Shown here piece by piece: positions 29,474 to 39,940 of a stretch of 64,000 nt of DNA. The DNA comes from Bacillus mobilis. GTDB taxonomy: Bacteria > Bacillota > Bacilli > Bacillales > Bacillaceae_G. Within the stretch, counting starts at the first letter, position 1, and each line of letters opens with the position of its first letter. The position numbers and the translations under genes are program-made. The stretch is from assembly GCF_001884045.1 (NCBI RefSeq), contig NZ_MACF01000025.1, positions 186,001 to 250,000 on the forward strand. The letters are read 5' to 3'. The notes below the pieces were generated by a model that was not told the origin of the DNA, ran no database searches, and worked only from the letters and a program-made list of their open reading frames with translations.

Positions 29474-29516
29474 AAAGTCTAGATGGTTATACTATAGCCA
29501 TCTAGACTTTTTTTGA
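29474..29516 (+). terminator. Terminator of hisS-aspS
   Basis: Thirteen-base perfect arms AAAGTCTAGATGG/CCATCTAGACTTT with a loop that itself can pair, followed by a T-run. Confidence 0.93.
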
Positions 29517-29523
29517 GAGGTTG

Positions 29524-29635
29524 TTTAAAAAGTCCGGTTTAGATGGCAGTCGCATCTCGTCGTTGCTTCGCCAGTCCGGTGCTCGAGTAGTACTTCTACC
29601 TCGATCTGCTCAGTTCTCTGGATTCTCTTTTTAAA
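29524..29635. repeat. Long imperfect hairpin element between aspS and tcdA
   Basis: TTTAAAAAG (29524-29532) pairs with CTTTTTAAA (29627-29635) and, continuing inward, AGTCCGG pairs with CTGGATT through G-U wobbles. An inner hairpin pairs TCGAGTAG with CTACCTCGA around 29583-29604. GC content is higher than in the flanks. It may be a B. cereus group intergenic repeat or a structured RNA. In B. subtilis the 6S-1 RNA gene lies in exactly this aspS-yrvM gap, but I cannot confirm a 6S-type structure here, and no promoter with consensus boxes was seen before it. The remaining gap 29636-29789 shows nothing else. Confidence 0.45.
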
Positions 29636-29789
29636 ACGTGTATTTAGGAAGGAATAAAATCCGGTTTATACTATGTTTTTATGCTTGAAATATGTATTTT
29701 TAGGAATTCTATAACTTTTTCTATACAAATAGTCGGAAAAACGCTAGAATACATGGTAGACCATTTTTGTAATAGGAGTGTAGAGCTGA

Positions 29790-30557
29790 ATGTTACATCA
29801 ATTTTCACGTAATGAATTAGCCTTCGGTAAAGAAGGACTTGAAATATTAAAAAATAGTACAGTCGGTATTTTAGGAATTGGCGGCGTAGGTTCTTTTTCG
29901 GCTGAAGCGTTAGCGCGTTCTGGCGTAGGACGTCTTGTATTAGTTGATAAAGACGTTGTAGATATTACAAACGTAAACCGTCAAATTCACGCTTTAGTAT
30001 CTACTGTAGGACGTTCAAAAGTAGAGTTAATGAAAGAGCGTATCGCAGACATTAACCCAGAGTGCGAAGTAATTGGACTAGAAATGTTTTATACTGATGA
30101 AACATATGAAGAGTTCTTTAAACACGGTTTAGACTTCGTAGTGGATGCATCGGACACGATCACGTTCAAAATTCATTTAATTAAACAATGTTTACGTCGT
30201 AAAATTAAAATTATCTCATGTATGGGTGCAGCAAATAAAATGGACCCAACTCGTTTCCGTATTGCAGACATCTCTAAAACACATACAGATCCAATTGCGA
30301 AAGTAATTCGTACGAAACTTCGTAAAGAGGGTATTAAAAAAGGTGTAAAAGTTGTCTTCTCTGACGAAAACCCAATCGTAATTCGTGAAGAAGTACGTAA
30401 AGAAATCGTACCAGACGAAAATGCAAAAATTCGTAAAGCGAAATTACCACCTTCATCAAATGCATTCGTACCATCTGTGGCAGGCTTAATTATGGCAAGT
30501 CACGTTGTACGTGAACGCATTAAAAACGTAGAAGTGAAACGTGTAGGGCAAGAATAA
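29790..30557 (+). CDS. tcdA: tRNA threonylcarbamoyladenosine dehydratase TcdA
   Basis: 255-residue E1-like ATP-dependent enzyme that cyclises t6A37 to ct6A37 in ANN-decoding tRNAs. The nucleotide-binding segment GIGGVGSFSAEALARSGVGR and LVDKDVVDITNVNRQIHA are classic ThiF/MoeB/E1 motifs, followed by DASDTITFK and CMGAANKMDP. The CsdL/TcdA-type C-terminus with PSVAGLIMASHVV is present. The ATG lies behind ATAGGAGTG. It has its own terminator. Confidence 0.95.
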   Translation: MLHQFSRNELAFGKEGLEILKNSTVGILGIGGVGSFSAEALARSGVGRLVLVDKDVVDITNVNRQIHALVSTVGRSKVELMKERIADINPECEVIGLEMFYTDETYEEFFKHGLDFVVDASDTITFKIHLIKQCLRRKIKIISCMGAANKMDPTRFRIADISKTHTDPIAKVIRTKLRKEGIKKGVKVVFSDENPIVIREEVRKEIVPDENAKIRKAKLPPSSNAFVPSVAGLIMASHVVRERIKNVEVKRVGQE

Positions 30558-30560
30558 AGT

Positions 30561-30598
30561 AAAAGCATATATCCATTTCGGATATATGCTTTTTTTTG
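30561..30598 (+). terminator. Terminator of tcdA
   Basis: Perfect AAAAGCATATATCC/GGATATATGCTTTT 14-bp stem with a T-run. Confidence 0.93.
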
Positions 30599-30604
30599 TA
30601 TGTA

Positions 30605-30784
30605 TTAAAGAAATAGGGATATTTGCATTATTACTAGTTCAAATGTAAGTAAGGCTAGTAAGTAATGATCATATTTATCTGATGTATAGGCGGACGTCTT
30701 TTTTAAACTGTTAATGGTGAAAAGAGCCAAAGTTAGGACGAGAACACCGAGTGTTATTTTGAAAACTATTAAAGAAATAGTAAC
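30605..30784 (-). CDS. Small two-segment membrane protein ORF without a standard start codon
   Basis: Open frame of 59 codons on the minus strand with strongly protein-like content: a first membrane segment (VTISLIVFKITLGVLVLTLA), a polar loop (NSLKKTSAYTSDKYDHY) and a second membrane segment (LLALLTFELVIMQISLFL). An AAAGGGAG ribosome site stands just upstream, but no ATG, GTG or TTG follows it in frame; the first codons are CTG, GTT, ACT, ATT. Translation might begin at ATT (30778) or CTG, or a former GTG may have mutated to GTT. It is too short for ordinary gene calling. Family unknown. Confidence 0.45.
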   Translation of the reverse strand, partial: VTISLIVFKITLGVLVLTLALFTINSLKKTSAYTSDKYDHYLLALLTFELVIMQISLFL

Positions 30785-30890
30785 CAGCTCCCTTTAAAAG
30801 TATATGTTTATAATAACATTTAAGTGGAAAATATCCAATTATTTCCTGGTGTTTCCTTGTGTGAACTTAAGGGTTTTTATTGTCAACTTT

Positions 30891-30965
30891 TGTCGGTAAG
30901 TCGATATTCTTTGTCGAATCGTCGATATATTAAAAAAATCGTTGATATAATTTCATTTACCGACA
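30891..30965. promoter_or_regulatory. Repeat-rich possible operator upstream of the small membrane ORF
   Basis: A perfect inverted pair TGTCGGTAA (30891-30899) and TTACCGACA (30957-30965) brackets three direct repeats beginning near 30901, 30922 and 30942 (TCGATATT, TCGATATA, TTGATATA), spaced 20-21 bases, about two helical turns. A TGTCGAA heptamer identical to the Spo0A box core lies at 30912-30918. Spaced repeats within an inverted pair suggest cooperative binding of a regulator. The rest of the 440-base gap apart from the small ORF and terminators shows nothing recognisable. Confidence 0.4.
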
Positions 30966-30994
30966 CACATACATATATACTCTCCACCAAAAAA

Positions 30995-31037
30995 ACAAAA
31001 AGGGATGTCACTCAGTCAAAAAAGTGACATCCCTTTT
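30995..31037 (-). terminator. Terminator of rsfA
   Basis: Perfect 11-bp stem GGGATGTCACT (31002-31012) with AGTGACATCCC (31023-31033); on the minus strand it ends in a T-run. Confidence 0.9.
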
Positions 31038-31679
31038 CTAATTCTCAGCAGAATATATAATATCTAAATTTCCATTTTGATCTGTCTTGAAAATGGGAGC
31101 AATCTGTTCTTCTTGTTCTTCAACTGAAACGAGTTTTCGAGCACGGTCCATAATTCTAACAAGCATTGCATAATCTTCTTCGATTGCTTGTTGTTTTTTT
31201 GAGAGTACCGCTAATTTTGCTTCCAGTTCATGATTCGTCTTTTTCAAAGTCGTGAGCTGAGCTTGTAATACGTCATTTTCAGTTTGTAACTTTGCGAGTG
31301 AAGGGTTATTGTGCTCTAAGTTTTGCAAAAATGAAATGACACTTTGCATTGTAAGTTCTTGTTTATTTGGCGTAATATCTTCTGAAAACTCGGCATCGAT
31401 TACGAGTTGTTTCGTTTGCGTGAAATGCTCTTTTTCTATTTTAGCTTCAGAGCGTTTTAATTCTTTACGTTGTTTTTTTGCAAGTTGCACCGCATCTTCG
31501 TAATTCGGTCGTACTTCAGCATTCCATCTAAAGCCGCAAGCTGCTGAAGTGCGGTTCAATGTATCGCCGACTTCATCGAATGCTTTTATTTGTGTACTGC
31601 CGCTACGAATATGTCGTAAAACAGTTTCTGCTAAAAGGAGATCGTCTTCTTTTGTCCATGCATCTTGACGTGTTTTCAT
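31038..31679 (-). CDS. rsfA: RsfA-family prespore-specific transcriptional regulator
   Basis: 213-residue regulator. The N-terminal Myb/SANT-like DNA-binding domain (about 1-55) begins MKTRQDAWTKEDDLLLAETV and has the conserved SAACGFRWNAEVRP segment; the C-terminal half (about 125-190) is a coiled coil. Known: RsfA in B. subtilis is made under sigma-F in the forespore and tunes sigma-F genes. The open frame extends upstream, but GGAGG at about 31688-31692 places the start at the ATG at 31679. It lies downstream of rarA on the same strand. Other family paralogs exist in Bacillus, so the symbol means family membership. Confidence 0.85.
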   Translation of the reverse strand: MKTRQDAWTKEDDLLLAETVLRHIRSGSTQIKAFDEVGDTLNRTSAACGFRWNAEVRPNYEDAVQLAKKQRKELKRSEAKIEKEHFTQTKQLVIDAEFSEDITPNKQELTMQSVISFLQNLEHNNPSLAKLQTENDVLQAQLTTLKKTNHELEAKLAVLSKKQQAIEEDYAMLVRIMDRARKLVSVEEQEEQIAPIFKTDQNGNLDIIYSAEN

Positions 31680-31716
31680 AAGCGAAGCCTCCATAATGGT
31701 GACGTTTTCGCTTATG

Positions 31717-33003
31717 TTACCCTTTATTTTTCGTTTTATTCGAACTTTGTAATCTTTCATATACAGTAGAAAGTGCTTGCTCAAATTTCCCTGTCGTTTT
31801 CGGTTTATAATATTGTTTGTTTTTAATTTTATCAGGTAAGTATTGTTGTTGTACCCAGCCATTTGGATTGTCGTGTGGATATAAGTATCCAATGCCTCTG
31901 CCAAGTGATTCTGCGCCTTTGTAATGACTATCTTTTAAATGACTTGGGATGTCGCCTGTTTGACCGTTACGTAAATCGTGTAGTGCAGCATCAAGTGCTT
32001 TATAAGCTGAGTTTGATTTTGGTGATAGGCAAAGCTCGATAACAGCATTTGCAAGTGGTATGCGTGCCTCTGGGAACCCAACTCGTTCAGCCGATTCTAT
32101 GGCTGCTAGTGTACGCGGTCCGGCTTGTGGGCTAGCAAGTCCGATATCTTCATATGCCATAATAAGAAGCCGTCTACCAATGCTCTGTAAATCACCAGCT
32201 TCAATAAGGCGTGCTAAATAATGAAGTGCTGCATTTACATCACTTCCGCGCACCGATTTTTGAAATGCCGATAATACGTCATAATGAGCATCTCCACCTT
32301 TGTCGTGAACGAAGCTCTTTTTTTGTAAGCATTCTTCTGCGACTTCTAGCGTAATTTCCGCAGCTTTGTCATCTGTTGTAAAGCTAGATAAAACAGCTAG
32401 TTCAAGTGCATTATAAGCGGAACGCATATCTCCGCCTGATGCATTTGCAAAGTGATGTAATGCTTCAGGCATAACAGTTACATCATATTCTCCAAGACCT
32501 TTTTCTTTATCTTCAAGTGCTCGTTTTAAGCCAATTAAAAGATCATCTTCTGTTAATGCGTGTAATTCGAAGATTTGACAACGACTTCGAATAGCAGAAT
32601 TAATAGCATGGAACGGATTACTCGTCGTTGCACCAATTAAGGTAAGGAGTCCACTTTCTAAATGAGGTAATAGAAAATCCTGTTTTGCTTTATCTAGACG
32701 GTGTACTTCATCTAAAATTAAAACGAGGTGTCGATGCATCTTTGCCTCTTGTACGACAACTTCCATATCTTTTTTATTATGAGTAACAGCGTTTAATAGG
32801 CGAAAAGGGGTTCCGGTACTTCCTGCAATTGCGCTCGCAATGGATGTTTTTCCAGTGCCTGGAGGGCCGTATAAAATCATAGATTGAAAATGATTTGCTT
32901 GGACCATTCGCCATAAAATTTTTCCTTCACCAACTAAATGTTGTTGTCCGATAATTTCTTGAATATTTGTAGGGCGCATTCGATGTGCGAGTGGTTGTTT
33001 CAT
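31717..33003 (-). CDS. rarA: Replication-associated recombination ATPase RarA (MgsA)
   Basis: 428-residue AAA+ protein acting at stalled forks, related to clamp loaders and RuvB. Walker A GPPGTGKTS and Walker B LILDEVHRL are present, then sensor 1 LIGATTSNPF, and the MgsA C-terminal domain with GGDAHYDVLSAFQKSVRGSD and ESLGRGIGYLYPHDNPNGW (about 245-400). The frame is open upstream, but the ATG at 33003 (MKQPLAHRMRPTNIQEI) with GGGAGA before it is the start. It is divergent from cymR. Confidence 0.96.
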   Translation of the reverse strand: MKQPLAHRMRPTNIQEIIGQQHLVGEGKILWRMVQANHFQSMILYGPPGTGKTSIASAIAGSTGTPFRLLNAVTHNKKDMEVVVQEAKMHRHLVLILDEVHRLDKAKQDFLLPHLESGLLTLIGATTSNPFHAINSAIRSRCQIFELHALTEDDLLIGLKRALEDKEKGLGEYDVTVMPEALHHFANASGGDMRSAYNALELAVLSSFTTDDKAAEITLEVAEECLQKKSFVHDKGGDAHYDVLSAFQKSVRGSDVNAALHYLARLIEAGDLQSIGRRLLIMAYEDIGLASPQAGPRTLAAIESAERVGFPEARIPLANAVIELCLSPKSNSAYKALDAALHDLRNGQTGDIPSHLKDSHYKGAESLGRGIGYLYPHDNPNGWVQQQYLPDKIKNKQYYKPKTTGKFEQALSTVYERLQSSNKTKNKG

Positions 33004-33167
33004 TTTTACCGTCTCCCTTAATGTATAATCTCTTTCTATCGTATCATTTTTTTTAGTGGAATTTGAAATAGGGTGCCGTTTTGTGAGAAAAATGAATATG
33101 AATATTTTCATTTTTCTTTCAATTGTAATAATTTCCGAGTTTTTCAATGTGATTTTATGTTATCATT

Positions 33168-33196
33168 TTGATACACAAGTTGAAATTTCTTATAAT
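33168..33196 (+). promoter_or_regulatory. Sigma-A promoter of cymR
   Basis: TTGATA, 17-base spacer, TATAAT, about 100 bases before the cymR start. A second TATAAT lies at 33214-33219. The intergenic region 33004-33295 otherwise holds only the rarA 5' side. Confidence 0.6.
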
Positions 33197-33295
33197 ACTA
33201 TATTATGCTATAATTTCATAGGATTTTAAATTGTGTTCTTTTATAAATAAGATATAACCAATAGAAGTGAAAATTTGAAAAGAGGTGCAAAATAG

Positions 33296-33712
33296 ATGAA
33301 GATTTCAACGAAAGGCCGCTACGGCTTAACAATTATGATCGATCTTGCAAAAAAGTTTGGTGAAGGTCCGATTTCCTTAAAATCAATTGCGCAGGCACAT
33401 GACTTATCGGAACATTACTTAGAGCAATTAATTTCACCACTTCGTAACGCTCGTCTAGTAAAGAGTACGCGCGGGGCATATGGCGGATATGTATTGTCAG
33501 ATCAGCCAGCTAACATTACAGCTGGGGATGTAATCCGTGTACTAGAGGGTCCAATTAGTGTTGTAGAAATGATAGAAGAAGAAGAACCAGCACAACGCCA
33601 ATTATGGATGCGTGTTCGTGATGCGGTGCAAGAAGTGTTAGATAGTACAACGTTAGAAGATTTAGTACGTTATGAGGAAGAAAATCACGGGGGCTATATG
33701 TTTTACATTTAA
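33296..33712 (+). CDS. cymR: Rrf2-family cysteine metabolism repressor CymR
   Basis: 138-residue winged-helix regulator starting MKISTKGRYGLTIMIDLAK. The recognition helix region is SEHYLEQLISPLRNARLVKS and the wing TRGAYGGYVLSD. No cysteine cluster for an iron-sulfur centre is present, unlike IscR, in line with CymR which senses O-acetylserine via CysK. Known: CymR represses sulfur uptake and the mccAB operon in B. subtilis, and that operon is at 54.5-58 kb here. It is followed 36 bases later by the cysteine desulfurase gene, same order as in B. subtilis. Confidence 0.93.
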   Translation: MKISTKGRYGLTIMIDLAKKFGEGPISLKSIAQAHDLSEHYLEQLISPLRNARLVKSTRGAYGGYVLSDQPANITAGDVIRVLEGPISVVEMIEEEEPAQRQLWMRVRDAVQEVLDSTTLEDLVRYEEENHGGYMFYI

Positions 33713-33747
33713 TTCCTTGTGAAACGATTTGGAAAGAAGGAGATTTA

Positions 33748-36025
<2,278 letters not shown>

Positions 36026-36029
36026 AACG

Positions 36030-36066
36030 AGAAGCCTCTGCCGATTCGCGGTTAGAGGTTTCTTTT
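36030..36066 (+). terminator. Terminator of the desulfurase-mnmA unit
   Basis: GAAGCCTCTGCCG pairs with CGGTTAGAGGTTTC through wobble pairs, followed by a T-rich run. Confidence 0.75.
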
Positions 36067-36135
36067 ACATAAAGCGAATTTTCGTTCGCTTGGAAAATAC
36101 ATTCTTTGTTATAATTTGTTGTAGAGGTGAAGGAC

Positions 36136-36795
36136 ATGTCAAACAAACTTGAAACAGGTATTCAATATATGCAAGAAGGAAACTGGGAAGAAGCTGCTAA
36201 AAATTTCACAGAAGCAATCGAAGAAAATCCGAAAGATGCGCTTGGATACATTAATTTTGCGAACTTATTAGATGTACTAGGTGATAGTGAAAGAGCAATT
36301 TTGTTTTATAAACGTGCATTAGAGTTAGATGATAAATCTGCTGCTGCTTATTATGGATTAGGAAACGTATATTACGGTCAAGAGCAATTTGCAGAGGCTA
36401 AAGCTGTATTTGAACAGGCGATGCAAGCTGGATTACAATCAGCTGATGTAACATTTATGCTAGGTATTACACATGTGCAACTTGGAAATGATCGTCTTGC
36501 GCTGCCATTTTTACAAAGAGCAACAGAATTAGATGAAAACGATGTAGAAGCTGTGTTCCAGTGCGGACTTTGCTTTGCACGTTTAGAACATATTCAAGAG
36601 GCGAAACCTTATTTTGAAAAGGTATTAGAAATGGATGAAGAGCATGCAGATGCGTATTATAATTTAGGTGTTGCGTACGTATTTGAAGAAAATAACGAAA
36701 AGGCTCTTGCTTTATTTAAGAAAGCAACTGAAATTCAACCAGATCACTTTTTAGCGGGTAATGGTGTTCGTTTATTAGAGCAAGAAGCTGAATAA
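36136..36795 (+). CDS. Tetratricopeptide repeat protein (YrrB-like)
   Basis: 219 residues consisting almost entirely of six TPR units of 34 residues, for instance AAKNFTEAIEENPKDALGYI, AILFYKRALELDDKSAAAYY and AKPYFEKVLEMDEEHADAYY. No signal peptide or membrane segment, so a cytosolic adaptor is likely. A YrrB crystal structure from B. subtilis is known, but not the partner. An upstream GTG at 36127 is in frame; the ATG at 36136 behind GAGGTGAAGG is chosen. It is followed by recD2. Confidence 0.9.
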   Translation: MSNKLETGIQYMQEGNWEEAAKNFTEAIEENPKDALGYINFANLLDVLGDSERAILFYKRALELDDKSAAAYYGLGNVYYGQEQFAEAKAVFEQAMQAGLQSADVTFMLGITHVQLGNDRLALPFLQRATELDENDVEAVFQCGLCFARLEHIQEAKPYFEKVLEMDEEHADAYYNLGVAYVFEENNEKALALFKKATEIQPDHFLAGNGVRLLEQEAE

Positions 36796-36808
36796 GATGA
36801 AAATATAG

Positions 36809-36863
36809 TTTAATGGGTAGTTATCCCTCATCTAAAAAGGTGGGGGATGTACTGCTCATTAAA
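36809..36863. repeat. 55-bp palindromic intergenic element upstream of recD2
   Basis: Outer arms TTTAATGGGTAGT/ACTGCTCATTAAA and inner arms ATCCCTCATCT/AGGTGGGGGAT around an AAAA loop. All departures from perfect pairing are G-U pairs, suggesting selection on an RNA hairpin. Its ends match those of the larger element at 18740-18880. Confidence 0.75.
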
Positions 36864-36892
36864 GTGAAATGAAACCGGAAAGGAGAGGAAGA

Positions 36893-39229
36893 ATGGGAAA
36901 TCAACATGCAATGGATTTGTTTGAGGAAGAGAAAAAGTTTATAAAAGCGCAAGTTCTTCATACCATTTTCCACAACGAAGAAAACCTCTATTCCGTTGTC
37001 AGTATGAAAGTCATTGAAACGAATGAAACGTACGACGAAAAAAAAGTGATGATAAACGGTCATTTTCCCCGCATGCATGAAGATGAAGTGTTTACATTGA
37101 CAGGGCATTTTAAAGACCATCCGAAGTATGGGAAACAATATTTGGTTGAAACGTTTAAGAAAGAATTACCGCAAACAAAAGCTGGTATGGTGCAATATTT
37201 AGCGAGTGATTTATTTAAAGGGATCGGAAAGCGTACAGCTGAAAAAATTGTGGACCATCTCGGGGAACATGCCATTTCTAAAATTATGGATGATCCTGAT
37301 GCGCTAAATGGTGTTGTCAACAAACAAAAAGCTCAGGAAATATATGAGACGATTGTTGAACATCAAGGGCTAGAGAAAGTAATGAGCTTTTTAAATGGCT
37401 ACGGTTTTGGAACGAAGCTTTCTATTAAGATTTACCAACAATATAAAGAGATGACATTAGAAGTGATCCGTAAGAATCCATATCAGCTTATTGAAGAAGT
37501 GGATGGTATTGGATTTGGAAGAGCGGATGATATAGGACGTGCGTTAGGGATATCCGGTAATCATGATGATCGTGTACGTGCGGGATGTTTTTATACGTTA
37601 GAAAATGTATCATTACAACTTGGTCACGTTTATATGGGGAAAGATCAACTCGTAAGAGAAACGATGTCACTTTTAAATAATCAAGAAGGAAGAGTGACAG
37701 AGGAAGATATTGTAGGTTGCGTTGAAATGATGCAAAGTGAAGGGAAAGTTATCATAGAAGAAGAACGAGTGTATTTAGCTTCGTTATTCTACTCTGAAAA
37801 AGGTGTTGTAAAGTCTATCCGCAGGCTCATGAATCAAGAGGAAACACCTTCATTTCCTGAAGCAGAAGTGTTAAAGACGTTAGGTCAAATTGAAGAACAA
37901 CTGAATGTGCAGTATGCACCATTTCAGCAAGAAGCAATTCAAACGGCACTTCATAAACCGATGATGTTATTGACAGGTGGACCGGGAACAGGGAAGACAA
38001 CAGTTATTAAAGGAATTGTTGAAATGTATGCATCACTTCACGGGCTATCGTTAAATCCGAATGAATACAGTGATGATAATCCATTTCCGATATTATTAAC
38101 GGCTCCAACAGGAAGAGCAGCGAAGCGAATGAGTGAATCAACAGGGCTTCCAGCTTGTACAATTCACCGTTTACTTGGTTGGACGCCAGAAGGGTCTTTC
38201 CAGCGTAATGAAACGGATCCGGTACAAGGGAAATTACTCATTATTGATGAATTTTCAATGGTTGATATTTGGCTTGCAAATCAGCTGTTTAAGTCATTGC
38301 CCACTAATATTCAAGTTATCGTTGTAGGCGATGAAGATCAATTACCATCCGTAGGCCCTGGACAGGTGTTGAAAGACTTATTGAATGCAGGTGCAGTTCC
38401 GACAGTAAAGCTTACTGAAATTTATCGTCAAGCGGAAGGCTCATCTGTTATTCAACTTGCCCATGCGATAAAAAATGGAACGCTCCCGCCAGATTTAGCG
38501 CAAAATCAAAAAGATCGTTCATTTATCGGGTGTACAGGAGCTCAAATTGTTGAGGTTGTTAAGAAGGTTTGTGACAATGCTAAGACAAAAGGGTTTAGCG
38601 CAAGAGATGTACAAGTATTGGCGCCGATGTACCGTGGGCCTGCTGGTATTAATGTACTAAACGAAGCGTTGCAAGAAGTGTTTAATCCGAAAAGGGAAAA
38701 GAGTAAAGAAATTGCTTACGGTGATGTTGTATACCGAAGAGGCGATAAAGTATTGCAGCTCGTTAATCAGCCGGAGAGCCAAGTGTTTAATGGTGATATT
38801 GGAGAAATTGTTTCGGTGTTTTATGCGAAAGAAAACGTTGAGCAACAAGATATGATTATCGTTTCATTTGATGGAATTGAAGTAACGTATACAAAGCCAG
38901 ACTTAAATCAAATTACACATGCCTATTGCTGTTCGATTCATAAGTCGCAAGGTAGTGAGTTCCCAATCGTAATCATGCCGATAGTAAAAAGTTACAATCG
39001 TATGTTACGTCGTAATTTAATTTATACTGGTATTACAAGAAGTAAGAAGTTCCTTATTATTTGCGGGGAGGAAGCCGCATTCCAGTCTGGTGTAAATCGC
39101 CTTGATGATGCAATGCGTCAAACGACTTTAGCGAGTCGCTTGCAAGAATCACAAGGAGAAGTACAGATGGTAACAGTTAATGGTGAAGAAATGGACGTGG
39201 AAAACATTTCACCGTATGATTTCATGTAA
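36893..39229 (+). CDS. recD2: RecD2-type DNA helicase
   Basis: Superfamily 1B 5'-3' helicase of 778 residues, present in bacteria lacking RecBCD. An N-terminal domain (about 1-160, with helix-hairpin-helix segments such as YLASDLFKGIGKRTAEKIV) precedes two RecA-like motor domains: Walker A MLLTGGPGTGKTT (about 362), Walker B LLIIDEFSMVD, motif III VGDEDQLPSVGPG and the C-terminal HAYCCSIHKSQGSEFP. The open frame starts at 36869, but the ATG at 36893 behind AAAGGAGAGGAAGA is the likely start. Known: in B. subtilis it limits RecA and helps fork progression. Confidence 0.96.
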   Translation: MGNQHAMDLFEEEKKFIKAQVLHTIFHNEENLYSVVSMKVIETNETYDEKKVMINGHFPRMHEDEVFTLTGHFKDHPKYGKQYLVETFKKELPQTKAGMVQYLASDLFKGIGKRTAEKIVDHLGEHAISKIMDDPDALNGVVNKQKAQEIYETIVEHQGLEKVMSFLNGYGFGTKLSIKIYQQYKEMTLEVIRKNPYQLIEEVDGIGFGRADDIGRALGISGNHDDRVRAGCFYTLENVSLQLGHVYMGKDQLVRETMSLLNNQEGRVTEEDIVGCVEMMQSEGKVIIEEERVYLASLFYSEKGVVKSIRRLMNQEETPSFPEAEVLKTLGQIEEQLNVQYAPFQQEAIQTALHKPMMLLTGGPGTGKTTVIKGIVEMYASLHGLSLNPNEYSDDNPFPILLTAPTGRAAKRMSESTGLPACTIHRLLGWTPEGSFQRNETDPVQGKLLIIDEFSMVDIWLANQLFKSLPTNIQVIVVGDEDQLPSVGPGQVLKDLLNAGAVPTVKLTEIYRQAEGSSVIQLAHAIKNGTLPPDLAQNQKDRSFIGCTGAQIVEVVKKVCDNAKTKGFSARDVQVLAPMYRGPAGINVLNEALQEVFNPKREKSKEIAYGDVVYRRGDKVLQLVNQPESQVFNGDIGEIVSVFYAKENVEQQDMIIVSFDGIEVTYTKPDLNQITHAYCCSIHKSQGSEFPIVIMPIVKSYNRMLRRNLIYTGITRSKKFLIICGEEAAFQSGVNRLDDAMRQTTLASRLQESQGEVQMVTVNGEEMDVENISPYDFM

Positions 39230-39356
39230 CAAGGTGAAATTATATAGTGAAACTTTCAAACGTATAACGTTGAAAGGCTCCAGCAATGTATAAATGAATG
39301 CGGTTTGGACATAATGGCGAATAGAATCTGGGAGACTGTAAGGAGATGAAAGCCAT

Positions 39357-39545
39357 ATGTTCATTTGTCCAAATTGCAAAGGGAAAGACATTGGAAAAAT
39401 AGGTGTCAACCAATTTTATTGCTGGAATTGTTATATCGAATTATCGGTTTCAAAGGGGAAAATCCATACGCATCAAGTAGAAGAAGATGGTTCATTAAGC
39501 TCACTTGATGATTTATTTGATGAGAACGAAAGAACGATCGGATAA
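39357..39545 (+). CDS. Small zinc-ribbon protein, function unknown
   Basis: 62-residue protein with two CxxC knuckles, CPNCKG at residues 4-9 and CWNCYIEL at about 22-29, so a zinc ribbon is likely. The C-terminal half is acidic (QVEEDGSLSSLDDLFDENER). The ATG lies behind AAGGAGATGAAAG. It is followed 18 bases later by a 42-codon gene, so the two may be co-transcribed. Confidence 0.8.
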   Translation: MFICPNCKGKDIGKIGVNQFYCWNCYIELSVSKGKIHTHQVEEDGSLSSLDDLFDENERTIG

Positions 39546-39563
39546 CGAAAAGGGGGATTTACT

Positions 39564-39692
39564 TTGAATCTACGCAATTCATTAATCGCATTAGGTGTTG
39601 GAGCGGCAGCATACCAATATGCTCGCAAGCAAGATGTATTTTCGAAACGCAATATGAAAAAAGCACGTAAGATGATTAAATCTTATCTATAA
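39564..39692 (+). CDS. DUF3918-type 42-residue protein
   Basis: Very short gene starting at TTG behind AAAAGGGGGATT. It encodes a peptide with a Gly/Ala-rich hydrophobic stretch (SLIALGVGAAAYQYA) then a basic tail (KRNMKKARKMIKSYL), which is the DUF3918 (YrzQ-like) pattern. Function unknown. It ends at a bidirectional terminator. Confidence 0.75.
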   Translation: MNLRNSLIALGVGAAAYQYARKQDVFSKRNMKKARKMIKSYL

Positions 39693-39698
39693 GCGCAA

Positions 39699-39729
39699 AA
39701 AACTCCCTTCATCATAAGGGAGTTTTTTT
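39699..39729. terminator. Bidirectional terminator
   Basis: AAAACTCCCTT/AAGGGAGTTTT perfect stem with six-base loop, between the DUF3918-type gene and the convergent membrane protein gene. Confidence 0.9.
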
Positions 39730-39940
39730 ATGCACTTGTATGCAAATATAAAAGTCCAATTTCAGAGAAGAGATAGGATAGGCCGTAACATCCAACGCCA
39801 AGCATTCCGTAATGAAATAATTGCTTCGCTCTTTCTTTTCGTGAGGAACGAATAAAGAAACCTTTCCAAATACCAAACCCGATACAAACCCATTCAAGAA
39901 TCATAAAAAGTGCTGATAATACGAGCATAAATAAAACCAT
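39728..39940 (-). CDS. Small membrane protein, function unknown
   Basis: 70 residues with two membrane segments (about 3-25 and 46-65) and a basic loop FFIRSSRKERAKQLF. It starts MVLFMLVLSALFMILEW at an ATG directly behind a strong AGGAGGGTTC site on the minus strand, which separates it from the overlapping minus-strand frame ending at 39712. No family recognised. Confidence 0.7.
   Translation of the reverse strand: MVLFMLVLSALFMILEWVCIGFGIWKGFFIRSSRKERAKQLFHYGMLGVGCYGLSYLFSEIGLLYLHTSA

Noticed and set aside
30824-31027. 67-codon plus-strand frame in the gap before rsfA
   Set aside because: Low-complexity translation, no ribosome site, ends in the rsfA terminator.
31692-31904. N-terminal extension of the rsfA frame by 75 codons
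   Set aside because: It overlaps the rarA 3' end in another frame and lacks a ribosome site; GGAGG directs the start at 31679.
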